The notes beneath the pieces were generated by a model. That model saw only the letters and a program-made list of their open reading frames with translations. It had not been told where the DNA came from and did no database searches. Made by a program: the position numbers and the translations under genes. This document shows positions 1-9,082 of a DNA stretch of 64,000 nucleotides, piece after piece; the first letter of the stretch is position 1, and every line of letters starts with the position of its first letter. The stretch is from Streptomyces tauricus (GTDB lineage Bacteria > Actinomycetota > Actinomycetes > Streptomycetales > Streptomycetaceae). Where the stretch lies: positions 434,001-498,000 of the forward strand of contig NZ_BMVY01000002.1 of the NCBI RefSeq assembly GCF_014650955.1. Reading direction: 5' to 3'.

Positions 1-276
1 CTCGGGGCGGGTCGCCGTGATGACCGTGACCGCCTGGTCGACGTCCGCGGCCTCGCCGACCACCTCGACGCCGGTCCGCTCGGTCTGCCCGATCTCCGCC
101 TGGACTCCGGTACGGAACATGCGGTGGTCGTCGACGAGCACCACGCGCACCCGCCGCCCGGGCGCGGAAGCCGCCGGGTCCGCCGCCGAGCCCGCGCCGG
201 CCGCACCCGCACCGGCCGCGCCGGCGTTCGGCCCGACTGCTCCGGCCGCTCCGGTCGGTTCGTTCGCGTCGCTCAT
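1..276 (-). CDS. Response regulator, NarL/LuxR type, 3' part outside window
   Basis: Only the N-terminal 92 residues are present; the gene runs off the left edge. After a roughly 40-residue Ala/Gly-rich leader the sequence reads VRVVLVDDHRMFRTGV, the acidic pocket and first helix of a receiver domain, followed by VVGEAADVDQAV, as in NarL/FixJ regulators. The DNA-binding domain is not in the window. The ATG at 276 overlaps the stop of the upstream histidine kinase (ATGA), so the two are translationally coupled and should form a two-component pair. That the output domain is LuxR-type is inferred from the kinase family, not seen. Confidence 0.85.
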   Translation of the reverse strand, partial: MSDANEPTGAAGAVGPNAGAAGAGAAGAGSAADPAASAPGRRVRVVLVDDHRMFRTGVQAEIGQTERTGVEVVGEAADVDQAVTVITATRPE

Positions 277-1556
277 GTCTCCGCCCTCTCCATCTCAAGC
301 TCGACCTCCGTGCCGCCGTCCGGCACCGCGCGCAGCCTGGCCGTACCGCCGTTGCGCTCCATGCGGCCGATGATCGATTCTCTGACGCCCATGCGGTCGG
401 CGGGTATCGAGTCCAGGTCGAATCCGGGACCGCGGTCCCGGACCGACACGAAGACGGTCCTTCCCTCGACCTCGGCGAAGACCTGCACCGCGCCGCCGTC
501 GCCACCGTACTTGGCCGCGTTCACCATGGCTTCCCTCGCGGCCTGCATCTGGGCACCGATCCGGTCGTCCAGCGGGCAGTCGCCGACGACCACGACCTCG
601 ATGGGAACCCCGTGCTTGTCCTCGACCTCCGCGGCGCTGCGCTTGACGGCCTCGGCGAGGGTGTCGGGTTCGTCCGCCTCGTCCTTGCCGGTGCCCTCCG
701 GTTTGTAGAGCCAGTTGCGCAGGTCGCGCTCCTGGGCGCGGGCGAGGCGTCGGACCTCGCTCGCGTTCTCCGCGTTGCGCTGTATCAGGGTGAGGGTGTG
801 CAGCACCGAGTCGTGGACGTGCGCGGCGACTTCGGCCCGCTCCTGGGCGCGGATACGCATCAGGCGCTCCTCGGAGAGGTCCTGGGTCATGCGCACGAGA
901 TACGGACCGGCCAGCAGCGCTATCCCGACGAGGACGGCGAGCGCGGCCTGCAGGACCGAACCGAGGTGGGCGGCGGAGCCCTGCAGAACGAATATCCCGG
1001 AGACTCCCGCGGCGACGAGCAGGACACCGGCCGCGGAGCGGAGCAGGCTGATCGTGCGCTTGCGGCGGCCTACCTCCATCCAGCGGGCCCGGCGGGCGTT
1101 GTCCGCCTGGCGCCAGACCAGGGCCACGCCCGCGCCGACGAGGACGGTGGGCCAGAGGTAGGCCTTGGCGCCGCCGCTCAGATCCACGTTCCCCACGAAG
1201 ATCAGGGCCACCACGACCATCGCGAGCAGCGCGACGATCTGGCCCTTGTCGGGCTTGCGGGCCACGAGCCTGCGGCGGCCGTCGGGGGCGGTCTCGGTGG
1301 CGAGGGCGGGGGGCCTCTCGGCGTCCACGCCGCCGACGCCGAGGGGGACGAAGAACCAGAACGCCGCGTACAGCAAGGCACCCAGGCCGTCCGCCATGAA
1401 CAGGCCCGCGAAGACCAGCCGGACCCAGATCACGGGCAGGCCGAGATGCCCGGCGAGCCCCCGCGCCACGCCCCCGAGCCAGCGTCCGTCGCTGCTGCGG
1501 TAGAGCTTGCGCGGAGGCCGTGGGTCCTCGATGGTCAGGGCTGCGGCGTCCGGCAT
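273..1556 (-). CDS. PspC-domain sensor histidine kinase
   Basis: About 427 residues. A PspC domain comes first (roughly residues 15-75, with LGGVARGLAGHLGL and a hydrophobic FMADGLGALLYAAFW stretch). Four further membrane segments follow, up to about residue 220. The cytoplasmic part is of the NarL-partner type: a short H-box AAHVHDSVLHTL with the likely phospho-acceptor His near 248, an N-box EAMVNAAKYGG and a DRGPGFDLD G-box. The track start lies further upstream; I prefer the ATG at 1556 (MPDAAALTIEDP) because the preceding residues look like untranslated sequence. It is coupled to the response regulator by a 4-bp overlap. The PspC module suggests envelope-stress sensing, which is inference. 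Confidence 0.85.
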   Translation of the reverse strand: MPDAAALTIEDPRPPRKLYRSSDGRWLGGVARGLAGHLGLPVIWVRLVFAGLFMADGLGALLYAAFWFFVPLGVGGVDAERPPALATETAPDGRRRLVARKPDKGQIVALLAMVVVALIFVGNVDLSGGAKAYLWPTVLVGAGVALVWRQADNARRARWMEVGRRKRTISLLRSAAGVLLVAAGVSGIFVLQGSAAHLGSVLQAALAVLVGIALLAGPYLVRMTQDLSEERLMRIRAQERAEVAAHVHDSVLHTLTLIQRNAENASEVRRLARAQERDLRNWLYKPEGTGKDEADEPDTLAEAVKRSAAEVEDKHGVPIEVVVVGDCPLDDRIGAQMQAAREAMVNAAKYGGDGGAVQVFAEVEGRTVFVSVRDRGPGFDLDSIPADRMGVRESIIGRMERNGGTARLRAVPDGGTEVELEMERAET

Positions 1557-2024
1557 GCCATCGATGTTCACACGCCGGGCGCCACCGGGCATCAGGGTCG
1601 ACCCCCGAGACTCCCCTGATCTTCGAATCCGACGCCTGGCGGGTGTCGGGGGCGCGGCAACCGAGGGCTCGCGGCTCGGACGCCGGCGCCCGAGCCGCCC
1701 GGGCGTCGGCGTCTAGCGGCCTGGACGTCGGTGCCACGTGCGCGAGCCAGGTCGCACCGCTCGGCTCGGACGCCGGCGTCCTCTCTCTCCGGCACCGGCG
1801 TCGCGGGCTCGGTCGTCGCGGGCTCCGGCGTCACGGGTTCGGGCGTCGGCATCGCGTCGCCCGGACGCCCCCGCCGTCATGCCGCACAGGCACCGGCACC
1901 CGGCACCCCACGGCCCCGTCGACCGGCGTCGTGCGGCTCTGAGGGTCGTGCCGGGGTGGAATTCAGGGTTCGGCCAGGGTCGTGACGACTGCCGTCCGGC
2001 CGTCGCGGCCGTCACCATGGACGT
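1557..2024. other. Divergent intergenic region with low-complexity cgtcgg motifs
   Basis: This 468-bp gap separates the divergent PspC kinase and PspC protein genes and must hold both promoters. From about 1640 to 1860 it is dominated by imperfect repeats of gcgtcgg, gctcggacgccggcg and gcgggctcgg. ORFs crossing it have no plausible protein features. I found no clear -35/-10 pair. Confidence 0.5.
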
Positions 2025-3536
2025 ATGAGCGATCAGCAGCACGCCGCGGCGCATCCGGGGCCAGGGCCGGGCACCGGCCCTGGCGCGAGTGCGGCCCCGG
2101 GTCCGGGCAGCGGGCCGCAGGACTCCGTGCCTGCGGCGGGCGCCCGGACGGACGCACCGGCGCCCACCGCGCCCACCGCCGGTGAGGAACCGCGTGCGCC
2201 CGGGGAGAGGCGTGCGCACGAGGACCCGGTGGTGCCCGAGGTTCCGCGCAAGTTCCGGCGTGACCAGCGGCACCGGATGCTGGGCGGGGTGTGCGCGGGG
2301 CTCGGCCGGCAGTGCGACATGGACCCGGTGATCTTCCGGATCGTGCTCGCGGTGCTCTCCGCGACCGGCGGTCTCGGCCTCATCTTCTACGGCTTCGCCT
2401 GGCTCTTCGTCCCGTACGACGACGAGGAGGAGAACGAGGTGCGCAAGCTCCTCACCGGCCGGGTCGACGGCCAGGCGCTGGCGGGCGTGCTGTTCGCACT
2501 GGTCGGCTGCGGTGTGTTCCTCTCCATGCTGAACAACGCGAGCGTGCTCACCTTCGCCGCGACGCTCTCGCTGCTCCTCGCGGGCGCCGGCTACTGGTCG
2601 CGCCAGCGCTGTACCGACGTCCCCGACCCGTCCCCCAGCTCCCGGGTGCGCTCGGGCAGGGGCGGGCCCATAGCCGCGCAGGCCGTCGCCGACGCCCCGC
2701 CCGAGGCGCAGGCGCCACCCGTACCGGGCGCCTTCCCTTCCTGGTGGCGGGAGCCCATCGTCAAGGACGGGACGTACGAGGGCGGTACGGGCTATCTGTG
2801 GGGCCCCAAGGGCACGTGGGACCGGGACATCACGGCGGCGATCACCATCGCGCACGGCGGCGATTCCGACCGGGAGATACGGACGCGGGACGCCACACCG
2901 CGCGGCCCCAGCGGGATCGGCGGCCGGGTGTTCCTGCTCGCCCTCGTCGCCGGCGCGCTCGGTACGCATCTGACCTGGGAGGACCGCACGCTCGGCGCCA
3001 GCCTGCAGACCGGCCTGGCCTGCGCGCTCGCCGTGTTCGGGCTGGGCATCGCGGTCAGCTCGTTCCGCGGGCGTACGGGAGCGGGGTCGATATTCCTCGC
3101 GATCGTCACGGCGGGGCTGCTGGCCTGCTCGGCCGCGCTGCCGGCGGACATCACCACCCACTGGGAGCGAGTGGACTGGACACCGGCCACGGCGGCCGCC
3201 GTACAGGAGCAGTACGACCTCGGCACGGGCGTCGGCACGCTCGATCTCAGCCGGATCGACCTCGGCAAGGGCCGGACCGTGACGACGAACGCCGAGGTGG
3301 GCATGGGCCAGCTCAAGGTCGTCGTACCGAAGGACGTGACGGTGAGGCTGAACATCGAAGTGGGCGTCGGGGACATCCAGTTGCCGGGGGACGACAAGCA
3401 GGACGTGGACGTGGCTCCCGGCAAGCACAAGGACCTGACACTCGCGCCCGCGGAAGGGAGCAAGGACGGCGGCACGCTCGACCTCACTCTCGAAGTCGGT
3501 ATCGGACAGGCGGAGGTGGCGCGTGCGACGTCATGA
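2025..3536 (+). CDS. PspC-domain membrane protein with C-terminal beta repeats
   Basis: 503 residues. The first 75 residues are a Pro/Gly/Ala-rich tail, followed by a PspC domain (about 76-132; RMLGGVCAGLGRQCDMD and a hydrophobic helix ending WLFVPYDD). Further membrane helices lie near 151-190 and about 300-360. The last 100 residues carry three similar beta-strand motifs, EVGMGQLKVVV, EVGVGDIQL and EVGIGQAEV, resembling the LiaF/toast-rack fold that accompanies PspC in other envelope-stress proteins. It is divergent from the PspC histidine kinase, so the pair probably respond to the same signal. Upstream GGAC gives only a weak ribosome site. The biochemical role is unknown. Confidence 0.8.
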   Translation: MSDQQHAAAHPGPGPGTGPGASAAPGPGSGPQDSVPAAGARTDAPAPTAPTAGEEPRAPGERRAHEDPVVPEVPRKFRRDQRHRMLGGVCAGLGRQCDMDPVIFRIVLAVLSATGGLGLIFYGFAWLFVPYDDEEENEVRKLLTGRVDGQALAGVLFALVGCGVFLSMLNNASVLTFAATLSLLLAGAGYWSRQRCTDVPDPSPSSRVRSGRGGPIAAQAVADAPPEAQAPPVPGAFPSWWREPIVKDGTYEGGTGYLWGPKGTWDRDITAAITIAHGGDSDREIRTRDATPRGPSGIGGRVFLLALVAGALGTHLTWEDRTLGASLQTGLACALAVFGLGIAVSSFRGRTGAGSIFLAIVTAGLLACSAALPADITTHWERVDWTPATAAAVQEQYDLGTGVGTLDLSRIDLGKGRTVTTNAEVGMGQLKVVVPKDVTVRLNIEVGVGDIQLPGDDKQDVDVAPGKHKDLTLAPAEGSKDGGTLDLTLEVGIGQAEVARATS

Positions 3537-3786
3537 GTTCAAGCCCGGCCGGCTCGTGGCGGGTCTCTTCCTGACCCTCACGGCTGTCATCTACGCGGGC
3601 GACGCGGGTGGCCTCTGGGAGACCCCGTGGTTCGCGGTGATCCCGCTCGTCACGGCAGGCCTGTGCCTGGCGGCTCTCACAGGCAGCGCGGCCCACGGGA
3701 TACGACGCCGCATACGCAGCCGTGCGGCGCGTGCGGCTGGGGCTGCGTCTGCGTCTACGCGGGACAGCGCGGGTACGCCGGGCTGA
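3523..3786 (+). CDS. Small two-helix membrane protein
   Basis: 87 residues, starting 14 bp inside the end of the PspC gene, so it is probably translationally coupled to it. Two hydrophobic segments are visible: LVAGLFLTLTAVIYAGDAGG near residues 10-30 and WFAVIPLVTAGLCLAALTG near 35-55. An Arg-rich, positively charged tail follows (GIRRRIRSRAARAA). This suggests a two-helix protein with both ends inside. I do not recognise a named family. Position and overlap imply it works with the PspC protein. Confidence 0.65.
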   Translation: MRRHEFKPGRLVAGLFLTLTAVIYAGDAGGLWETPWFAVIPLVTAGLCLAALTGSAAHGIRRRIRSRAARAAGAASASTRDSAGTPG

Positions 3787-3871
3787 GGGCGGCGCGGCTT
3801 GGGGCTCGGCCCGGCCTCAGGCGCAGGCTCCGCAGGCCCCAGCCGAACAGTCAGCAGCACACAGGCCGGTC

Positions 3872-3899
3872 GGTCCGCAGGCTCATCGGCCTGCGGACC
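3872..3899. terminator. Bidirectional terminator-like hairpin
   Basis: A perfect 11-bp inverted repeat (ggtccgcaggc / gcctgcggacc) with a 6-nt loop. After one mismatch it extends by a further ccggt/accgg pairing. It sits between the convergent PspC operon and the DoxX gene. There is no T-run, which is usual in Streptomyces. Confidence 0.6.
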
Positions 3900-3949
3900 A
3901 ACCGGGCTGCACGCTTGCAAACCATCGGTGTGCCCTCAAGCCCGCCCCT

Positions 3950-4486
3950 CTAATAGCCGGCGCCAGCCCTGCGCCTTCGGCGGGAGCGGAGTGTGGCGTC
4001 CAGGGAGAACACGCCTGCTCCGGCGAGTACCAGGGGCAGCCAGGCCATCAGGTAAGGGAGGTCGTTGCCGTAGTAGTACGGGTCCGCGGCCCAGCTCACC
4101 GTCAGCCAGAGGCTGAGCGAGATCAGTGCCCCGCCGAGCGCGGCGAGGCGGGCCAGCAGGCCGATCAGCGTGCCGATGCCCACCGCGAGTTCGCCGAGGG
4201 CGATGGCGTAGCCGAAGCCGACGGGGTTCTTGAGAGAGAGGTCGATGAGAGCGGGGATCGCCGACGAGTCACGGACCGCGCGCATCATGTCGCCGATGGA
4301 GCCGGCGCCCGAGTCGGACAGGAACGCGCTGTCGGTGAGTTTGTCGAGCCCCGCGTAGATGAAGGTGACGCCGAGGAAGACGCGCAGGGGCAGCAGCGCG
4401 TACCGCGTCGCGGTGTCCCGCCAGTCGCCGCCGCCGTCGTCGTCCGAGTATCCGGAGTGCGTGTCCATGCGCATGCCGTGAGCCAT
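3950..4486 (-). CDS. DoxX-family membrane protein
   Basis: 178 residues with four hydrophobic helices. Family features include LLPLRVFLGVTFIYAGLDKL near the N-terminus, then GYAIALGELAVGIGTLIGLLARLAALGG and a final helix LMAWLPLVLAGAGVFSLD. The ATG at 4486 is chosen because ggcggagggct lies immediately upstream; the longer reading has no ribosome site. The C-terminus is very basic (RSRRRRRAG). DoxX proteins are small quinone-linked or redox-associated membrane proteins; the substrate cannot be deduced here. The gene stands alone. Confidence 0.85.
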   Translation of the reverse strand: MAHGMRMDTHSGYSDDDGGGDWRDTATRYALLPLRVFLGVTFIYAGLDKLTDSAFLSDSGAGSIGDMMRAVRDSSAIPALIDLSLKNPVGFGYAIALGELAVGIGTLIGLLARLAALGGALISLSLWLTVSWAADPYYYGNDLPYLMAWLPLVLAGAGVFSLDATLRSRRRRRAGAGY

Positions 4487-4652
4487 AGCCCTCCGCCACC
4501 TCTCAACCGCCGAACGGTTCACCCCTCAACAAGACAATACGTACGGGGACGAGTCCTCGCTCAGGGGCGGACGCACAAATTTTCACCACGTCCACCCGAT
4601 CGTCCTCTTTGATCCCCGGAAAGGCGGGAATCCCGCAGTGGCCCAAGCCGCG

Positions 4653-5993
4653 TCAGTCCGTCACGTCGATCTCCACTCGGTTCGTCTCCACGCCCGCCGC
4701 GGTGACGACCTGTACCTCCACCCGGCCCGGTTCGACGTCCGCGGGTACCGGCACGGTGAGGACCGCGTCGGAGGGGTTGCTGAAGCCGCCCGGTACCGGG
4801 ACCAGCGGCACGTGCACATGCACCGCGCCGATCCGCACCACCATCCGCGACAGCCGGTCCGCGCTCTGGGCGCCGGGCGGCACGAACCCGGCGCCCCGGA
4901 TCTCGATGTCGTCACCGGTCCTGATCGGCGCGTCCAGGTCCCCGGCCTCGCGCGAGCGCACGACCGAGAGGATCACCGGCCGCCCGCCCTCGGCGTACTT
5001 CGCGGCGACATACGTGGCGGCCGAGATCAGCACCATGACCGCGAGTCCCCACGGCAGGTCCGGCAGCTGCTCGGGACGCCGGGCCAGCCGTACCGCCGCG
5101 AACACCAGCGCGACGGCGCCCAGCACGGCGTACTGCGTGTCCGCGAAGCTGCCGCGTCCGGAGTCGTCGGTCAGCAGGTCGGCGGCCCGCGGCCGGTCGG
5201 CCCGTACCTTCTGCAGCCGCTGTCCGAGAACCCGCAGCCCCACCACCCGCCGCACCAGGACGGCGATCGCGCACACGACGGCGAGGACGGTCACGATGCC
5301 CGCGCCCCGGGCGAGTTCGAGCCCCTCGATCAGGGAGTCCCGTTCGGTGTGCGAGGACGCCCCGGCCAGCCGCCCGGCCAGGACCAGCACGGCGTAGACG
5401 ACGAACAGCACCCAGCCGGCGGCCACCACACGGGAGGTGGAGAGCCGGTTGTCCTCACCGATGACCGGCGCCAGCACCCCGCCGCGCGCCCGGTGGAACC
5501 ACGAGGCCGCGGTCAGCGCCACGGCCACGACGACCGCCGCGAGCAGCCCCGCGGTGCGCGCGGACGTCCAGCCCGCGCCGATCGCGGTGAGCGCCTGCAC
5601 CAGCAGCAGGACGGCCACAAGACCCCATACGGACGCGACCGTCCGCCGCCATACGAGACCGAGCCAGACCTCTCCCTCGGCCCGGCCGCGCTCGGCGACG
5701 AGGTCGGCGGACTGGGTCAGCGCGTCCGACACCCACTGCCGCGAGGCCCCGGCCGAGTGCGCGACCGCGGCCGGCAGCCCCTGCCCCGACGCCAGTTCGT
5801 CCCGCTTGGAGAGGAACGCGGCGACGGCCCGCCGATGACCCTCGCGCGCCCCGTGCGGGCAGTCCCCGCAGGCACAGCCGCCCTCGTGCCCGCCCCGACC
5901 GGGACCCCGGCCGGGGTCACGCCCCACGCCCTGTCCCGTCTCCTGCACCGCCACGCCCGTTGCCGCCTTCCGTACGCTCTGTCGAATATTCAT
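4653..5993 (-). CDS. Membrane protein with N-terminal Cys cluster and C-terminal Ig-like region
   Basis: About 446 residues from the ATG at 5993 (MNIRQSVRKAATG); the longer reading upstream looks untranslated. The N-terminal region has a compact CACGDCPHG cluster that could bind a metal. Four or more membrane helices follow (for example VWGLVAVLLLVQALTAIGAG and AAGWVLFVVYAVLVLAGRLAG). The last 100 residues form a beta-rich segment (DDIEIRGAGFVPPG, VPADVEPGRVEVQVVTAAG) that looks like an IPT/Ig-type extracellular domain. I do not recognise a named family. It is divergent from the DUF4429 gene; no function is assigned. Confidence 0.7.
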   Translation of the reverse strand: MNIRQSVRKAATGVAVQETGQGVGRDPGRGPGRGGHEGGCACGDCPHGAREGHRRAVAAFLSKRDELASGQGLPAAVAHSAGASRQWVSDALTQSADLVAERGRAEGEVWLGLVWRRTVASVWGLVAVLLLVQALTAIGAGWTSARTAGLLAAVVVAVALTAASWFHRARGGVLAPVIGEDNRLSTSRVVAAGWVLFVVYAVLVLAGRLAGASSHTERDSLIEGLELARGAGIVTVLAVVCAIAVLVRRVVGLRVLGQRLQKVRADRPRAADLLTDDSGRGSFADTQYAVLGAVALVFAAVRLARRPEQLPDLPWGLAVMVLISAATYVAAKYAEGGRPVILSVVRSREAGDLDAPIRTGDDIEIRGAGFVPPGAQSADRLSRMVVRIGAVHVHVPLVPVPGGFSNPSDAVLTVPVPADVEPGRVEVQVVTAAGVETNRVEIDVTD

Positions 5994-6165
5994 CGGCCGT
6001 GCGCCCGCCCACCGCACACGCGCCCACCGCACACCTGCACAGCCGCACAACTGCCTTGTGACGACAGCGCATTGTGCCGTACCGCACACCCCCCGCGTCC
6101 GCCAGGTCTGGTCAGCGCGGGTGAACCGGCCACCCCCGTGTTGACCCGGCTGCGAGAATTTCCGT

Positions 6166-7218
6166 ATGGCCGAGATCATCCAGCGCGACGGGACCTGGGC
6201 CTTCGACGGCAGCACGGTCCGGATCACCCCGGGACTGCACCGTTCCGTGCCGCTGTTCCGGCAGACGTACGGAGAGATCGCCGTGCCCCTCGAAGCGGTC
6301 GCCGGTGTCGTCTACGAGCCCGAACGCAAGCGCGGCAGGCTGCGGCTGAGACTCCGCGAGGGCGCCGACCCGCTCCTCCAGGCGACCGGGGGCCGGCTGC
6401 CCGACGCGGCGGACCCGTACCGGCTGTTGGTGGACATCGACCGTTCGGGTGTCGCCGAGTACGTCGCCGAGGAGATCCGGCACGCCCTGCTCATCGAACA
6501 GATCCCCAAGGAACCGGCCGGAGCGTACCTCCTGCCCGGCCCGCCCGTGCCCGTCTCGGTCCGCTCCAGCGACGGCACGGTCTCCTTCGACGGCACCAGG
6601 GTCCGTATCGACTGGAGCGACACCTCGGACCGGGTGAAGCGCGCGACCGGGCCGCGCATCATCGCGTTGCCGGATCTGGTGCAGGTGGAGTGGCTGCTCA
6701 ACTCCGGTTACGAGGACGGCTTCCTGCGGTTCGTGACGAACGACTCGGTGTTCTCCAAGCTGCCGCCGGAGAAGGACCCGTTCGCGCTCGACCTGTGGGG
6801 CAGCGCGCGCCGTGACCTGCTCACGGCCCTCGTCGCCACGGCGGTCATGGCACGCCTTCCGCACCCGTCCGCCCGGACGGCCGGCGGGCACGGTCGGGGC
6901 GAACTCGTACGAGGCGAGTCCGTACGCGGCGAACTCGCACGGGGCGAACTCGTACGGGGTGATCCGGCCCGCTTCCAGGCCGCCGCCGAGGACTCCGTAC
7001 CGCCCGGGGCACCCCGGACATCCCGGGCATCTCAAGCCCCCCAGGTTCCCCAACTGCGCCACGCTCCCCAATCGCCTCAGTCCCCCCAATCGCCTCCGGA
7101 AGACCTTCACGACGTACTGCTGCGGCGGCTGCGGGAGTTGGGCGAGCTGCATCGCGACGGCGTGCTCACCGACGAGGAGTTCGCGACGACGAAAGCGGCC
7201 GTGCTGCGCGACTTCTAG
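6166..7218 (+). CDS. DUF4429/SHOCT-domain protein
   Basis: 350 residues. Two similar DUF4429-like halves are visible: GTWAFDGSTVRITPG from residue 9 and GTVSFDGTRVRIDWS near 140. The C-terminal 35 residues are a SHOCT motif (LLRRLRELGELHRDGVLTDEEFATTKAAVL), a short helical module often found at the end of membrane-associated or oligomeric proteins. Between them lies a Pro/Gln-rich linker with a short in-frame repeat of ARGE/VRGE units near 6895-6965. The 5' region lies within the spurious upstream reading of the gene opposite. Function is unknown. Confidence 0.8.
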   Translation: MAEIIQRDGTWAFDGSTVRITPGLHRSVPLFRQTYGEIAVPLEAVAGVVYEPERKRGRLRLRLREGADPLLQATGGRLPDAADPYRLLVDIDRSGVAEYVAEEIRHALLIEQIPKEPAGAYLLPGPPVPVSVRSSDGTVSFDGTRVRIDWSDTSDRVKRATGPRIIALPDLVQVEWLLNSGYEDGFLRFVTNDSVFSKLPPEKDPFALDLWGSARRDLLTALVATAVMARLPHPSARTAGGHGRGELVRGESVRGELARGELVRGDPARFQAAAEDSVPPGAPRTSRASQAPQVPQLRHAPQSPQSPQSPPEDLHDVLLRRLRELGELHRDGVLTDEEFATTKAAVLRDF

Positions 7219-7297
7219 CGCCGTTTCCACTGCCGGTTCCAGCGTTGTGGCAGGCCGGGCGGATCTCATGGGCGAGACATCTCGGGACGGCGTGCCG

Positions 7298-8092
7298 TCA
7301 GGACAGCAGGTCCGGCTCGCTGCGGCTGATGTCCTGCCACAGCGGCTGGTAGTTGATCCACGCCACCAGGTCCCCGCCGGCCTGTTCCCGTGTCGCGACC
7401 GCCTGCTTGTGGTCGATCAGTACCGGCCGTCCCGCCGCGCGCGCGGTCAGCTGCACCTGGCAGGACCGTTCCATGGACAGGAACCACCAGGCCGCCGCGT
7501 CCACCGAGTCGCCCACCGTCAGCAGCCCGTGGTTGCGCAGCACGAGCGCCTTGTACGAGCCGAGCGCGGAGGCGATCCGCCGCCCCTCCTCGGCGTCCAC
7601 GGCGACCCCCGAGTAGGCGTCGTACAGCGCGTGGTCCTCGTAGAACGCGCAGCTCTCCTGGGTGATCGGGTCGAGGAGATCGCCGAGCGCGGACAGCGCG
7701 CGCCCGTGCACCGAATGGCAGTGGGCGACCGCGACGACGTCGGGCCGGGCCGCGTGCACCTGGGCGTGCACGGTGAACGCGGCCTGGTTCACGTGATAGC
7801 GGCCCTCCAGCACCTGCCCGTCCTCGTTGGCCATCACCAGGTCGCCGACGGTGACATGCTTGAAGGGCATTCCGAACGGGTTCACCCAGAAGCAGTCGCT
7901 GTACTCCGGGTCGCGCGCGGTGATGTGGCCGGAGACCCCGTCCTCGAACCCGAGCCGCCCGAAGAGCCGCAGCGCGCCCGCGAGGCGTTCCTTGCGGTGC
8001 CGGCGCTCGTCGTCGAGCGACTCGTGCATGGGCGGCATCGCGAACCGCAGTCTGTCGGTGGGAAGGGGCAGGGGCGGTGTCGGCCCGTGCAT
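7298..8092 (-). CDS. Class II aldolase/adducin family protein
   Basis: 264 residues, covering the complete family fold. The zinc-binding histidines sit in VAHCHSVHGRAL and in LVLRNHGLLTVG. The N-terminal motif GVSGHITARDPE and WVNPFGMPFKHVTVGDLV match bacterial fuculose-phosphate aldolase-like proteins and the adducin head. A good ribosome site (ggagg) precedes the ATG. Members cleave sugar phosphates or decarboxylate or epimerise related metabolites; this member's substrate cannot be named from sequence. It is a single gene, divergent from a small membrane protein. Confidence 0.9.
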   Translation of the reverse strand: MHGPTPPLPLPTDRLRFAMPPMHESLDDERRHRKERLAGALRLFGRLGFEDGVSGHITARDPEYSDCFWVNPFGMPFKHVTVGDLVMANEDGQVLEGRYHVNQAAFTVHAQVHAARPDVVAVAHCHSVHGRALSALGDLLDPITQESCAFYEDHALYDAYSGVAVDAEEGRRIASALGSYKALVLRNHGLLTVGDSVDAAAWWFLSMERSCQVQLTARAAGRPVLIDHKQAVATREQAGGDLVAWINYQPLWQDISRSEPDLLS

Positions 8093-8342
8093 ATGTCCTC
8101 CAGCCCTGAGGGGCGGACTCCGTACGTGTTTACGGGCGGGAAGTTACCGGCGGTCAGCGCGGGAGAACAGAGATGTCGAAGAAGAGAGTGCACAACCGTT
8201 GTACGAGATCGCTGGTCTGCCTGACCGGAGCCATCACACCCGTCGGGCGCCCGCCCCGACGCTCCCTGGAGGGACCCCCCGTGCACAGCCTTCCCCACAC
8301 GCTGTGCGGACCGCGCGCCGCGACCGCATCACCGTCCCGCCC

Positions 8343-9008
8343 ATGAAGAACATGAGGAACATCGAGAGAGCCAAGAGAACCAAGAGGACCACGCGGAGCA
8401 TTAGGACCACGCGGCCCACGAGAGCCGAGCGGCTCATCACGGACATGCTCCGACAGGTCGCCACGCGTGACGTGGTCGTCCTGGACGACCGGGGCGGATC
8501 CCCACGCCGCCTCGCCGCACTCACCTACATCGCCGTGCAGTACGGCTTCCGGTACGAGCGGACGAGCCGGGTCGGCCAGACACTCCAGGTCCGGCTGGTG
8601 CGCGACCGCCGGCCCGAGGCCCGTGAGCGCAGTACGGCGGCGCTCGGCCGGCTGGCCGCGGGCCGAGCCCCCGGTATGCGTCCCGGCACGCTGAGACCCC
8701 TGCCGGACGTGGCGCCGACGGTGAGTCTGCTGAAGGCCCGTATCGAGTTCGACGCCCTGGACGACGACCTCGACTGGCGCCACAAGGCCGTGTTCATGAC
8801 CGCCAGCGCGTCCTTCATGGCGCTGCTGCTGATACCCGCGGGCTGGACGGCCTCGCTCGCCGCGGGCGTCATGATGGCCGCCGTGTTCGCGCTCCTCCTG
8901 CGCCTGGAGGTGGTGCGGAAGGACCGGCTGGCCCGCCGTCTGCGGTCGGCGGACCGCAACTCCCGCAGGACCAACCTGCGCGCCTCGCTGCCGAAAAGAC
9001 GCCACTAG
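8343..9008 (+). CDS. Putative membrane protein with Arg/Thr-rich N-terminus
   Basis: 221 residues from the ATG at 8343, or 187 from the in-frame ATG at 8445. The first 35 residues are a run of KRTKRTTRSIRTTRPTR-type repeats encoded by simple repetitive DNA, so the shorter form is possible. The middle is soluble (QVATRDVVVLDDRGGSPRR). A hydrophobic hairpin follows near the C-terminus (TASASFMALLLIPAG and LAAGVMMAAVFALLLRLEVV), then a basic tail. I do not recognise a family. The longer upstream reading is rejected because it overlaps the divergent aldolase gene. Confidence 0.65.
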   Translation: MKNMRNIERAKRTKRTTRSIRTTRPTRAERLITDMLRQVATRDVVVLDDRGGSPRRLAALTYIAVQYGFRYERTSRVGQTLQVRLVRDRRPEARERSTAALGRLAAGRAPGMRPGTLRPLPDVAPTVSLLKARIEFDALDDDLDWRHKAVFMTASASFMALLLIPAGWTASLAAGVMMAAVFALLLRLEVVRKDRLARRLRSADRNSRRTNLRASLPKRRH

Positions 9009-9082
9009 ATGTCGGGTATCGGCGCCACACTCGTCGTATGACTCGCATGGCTCGGATGACTCGCATGACACGGAGGACCCAT

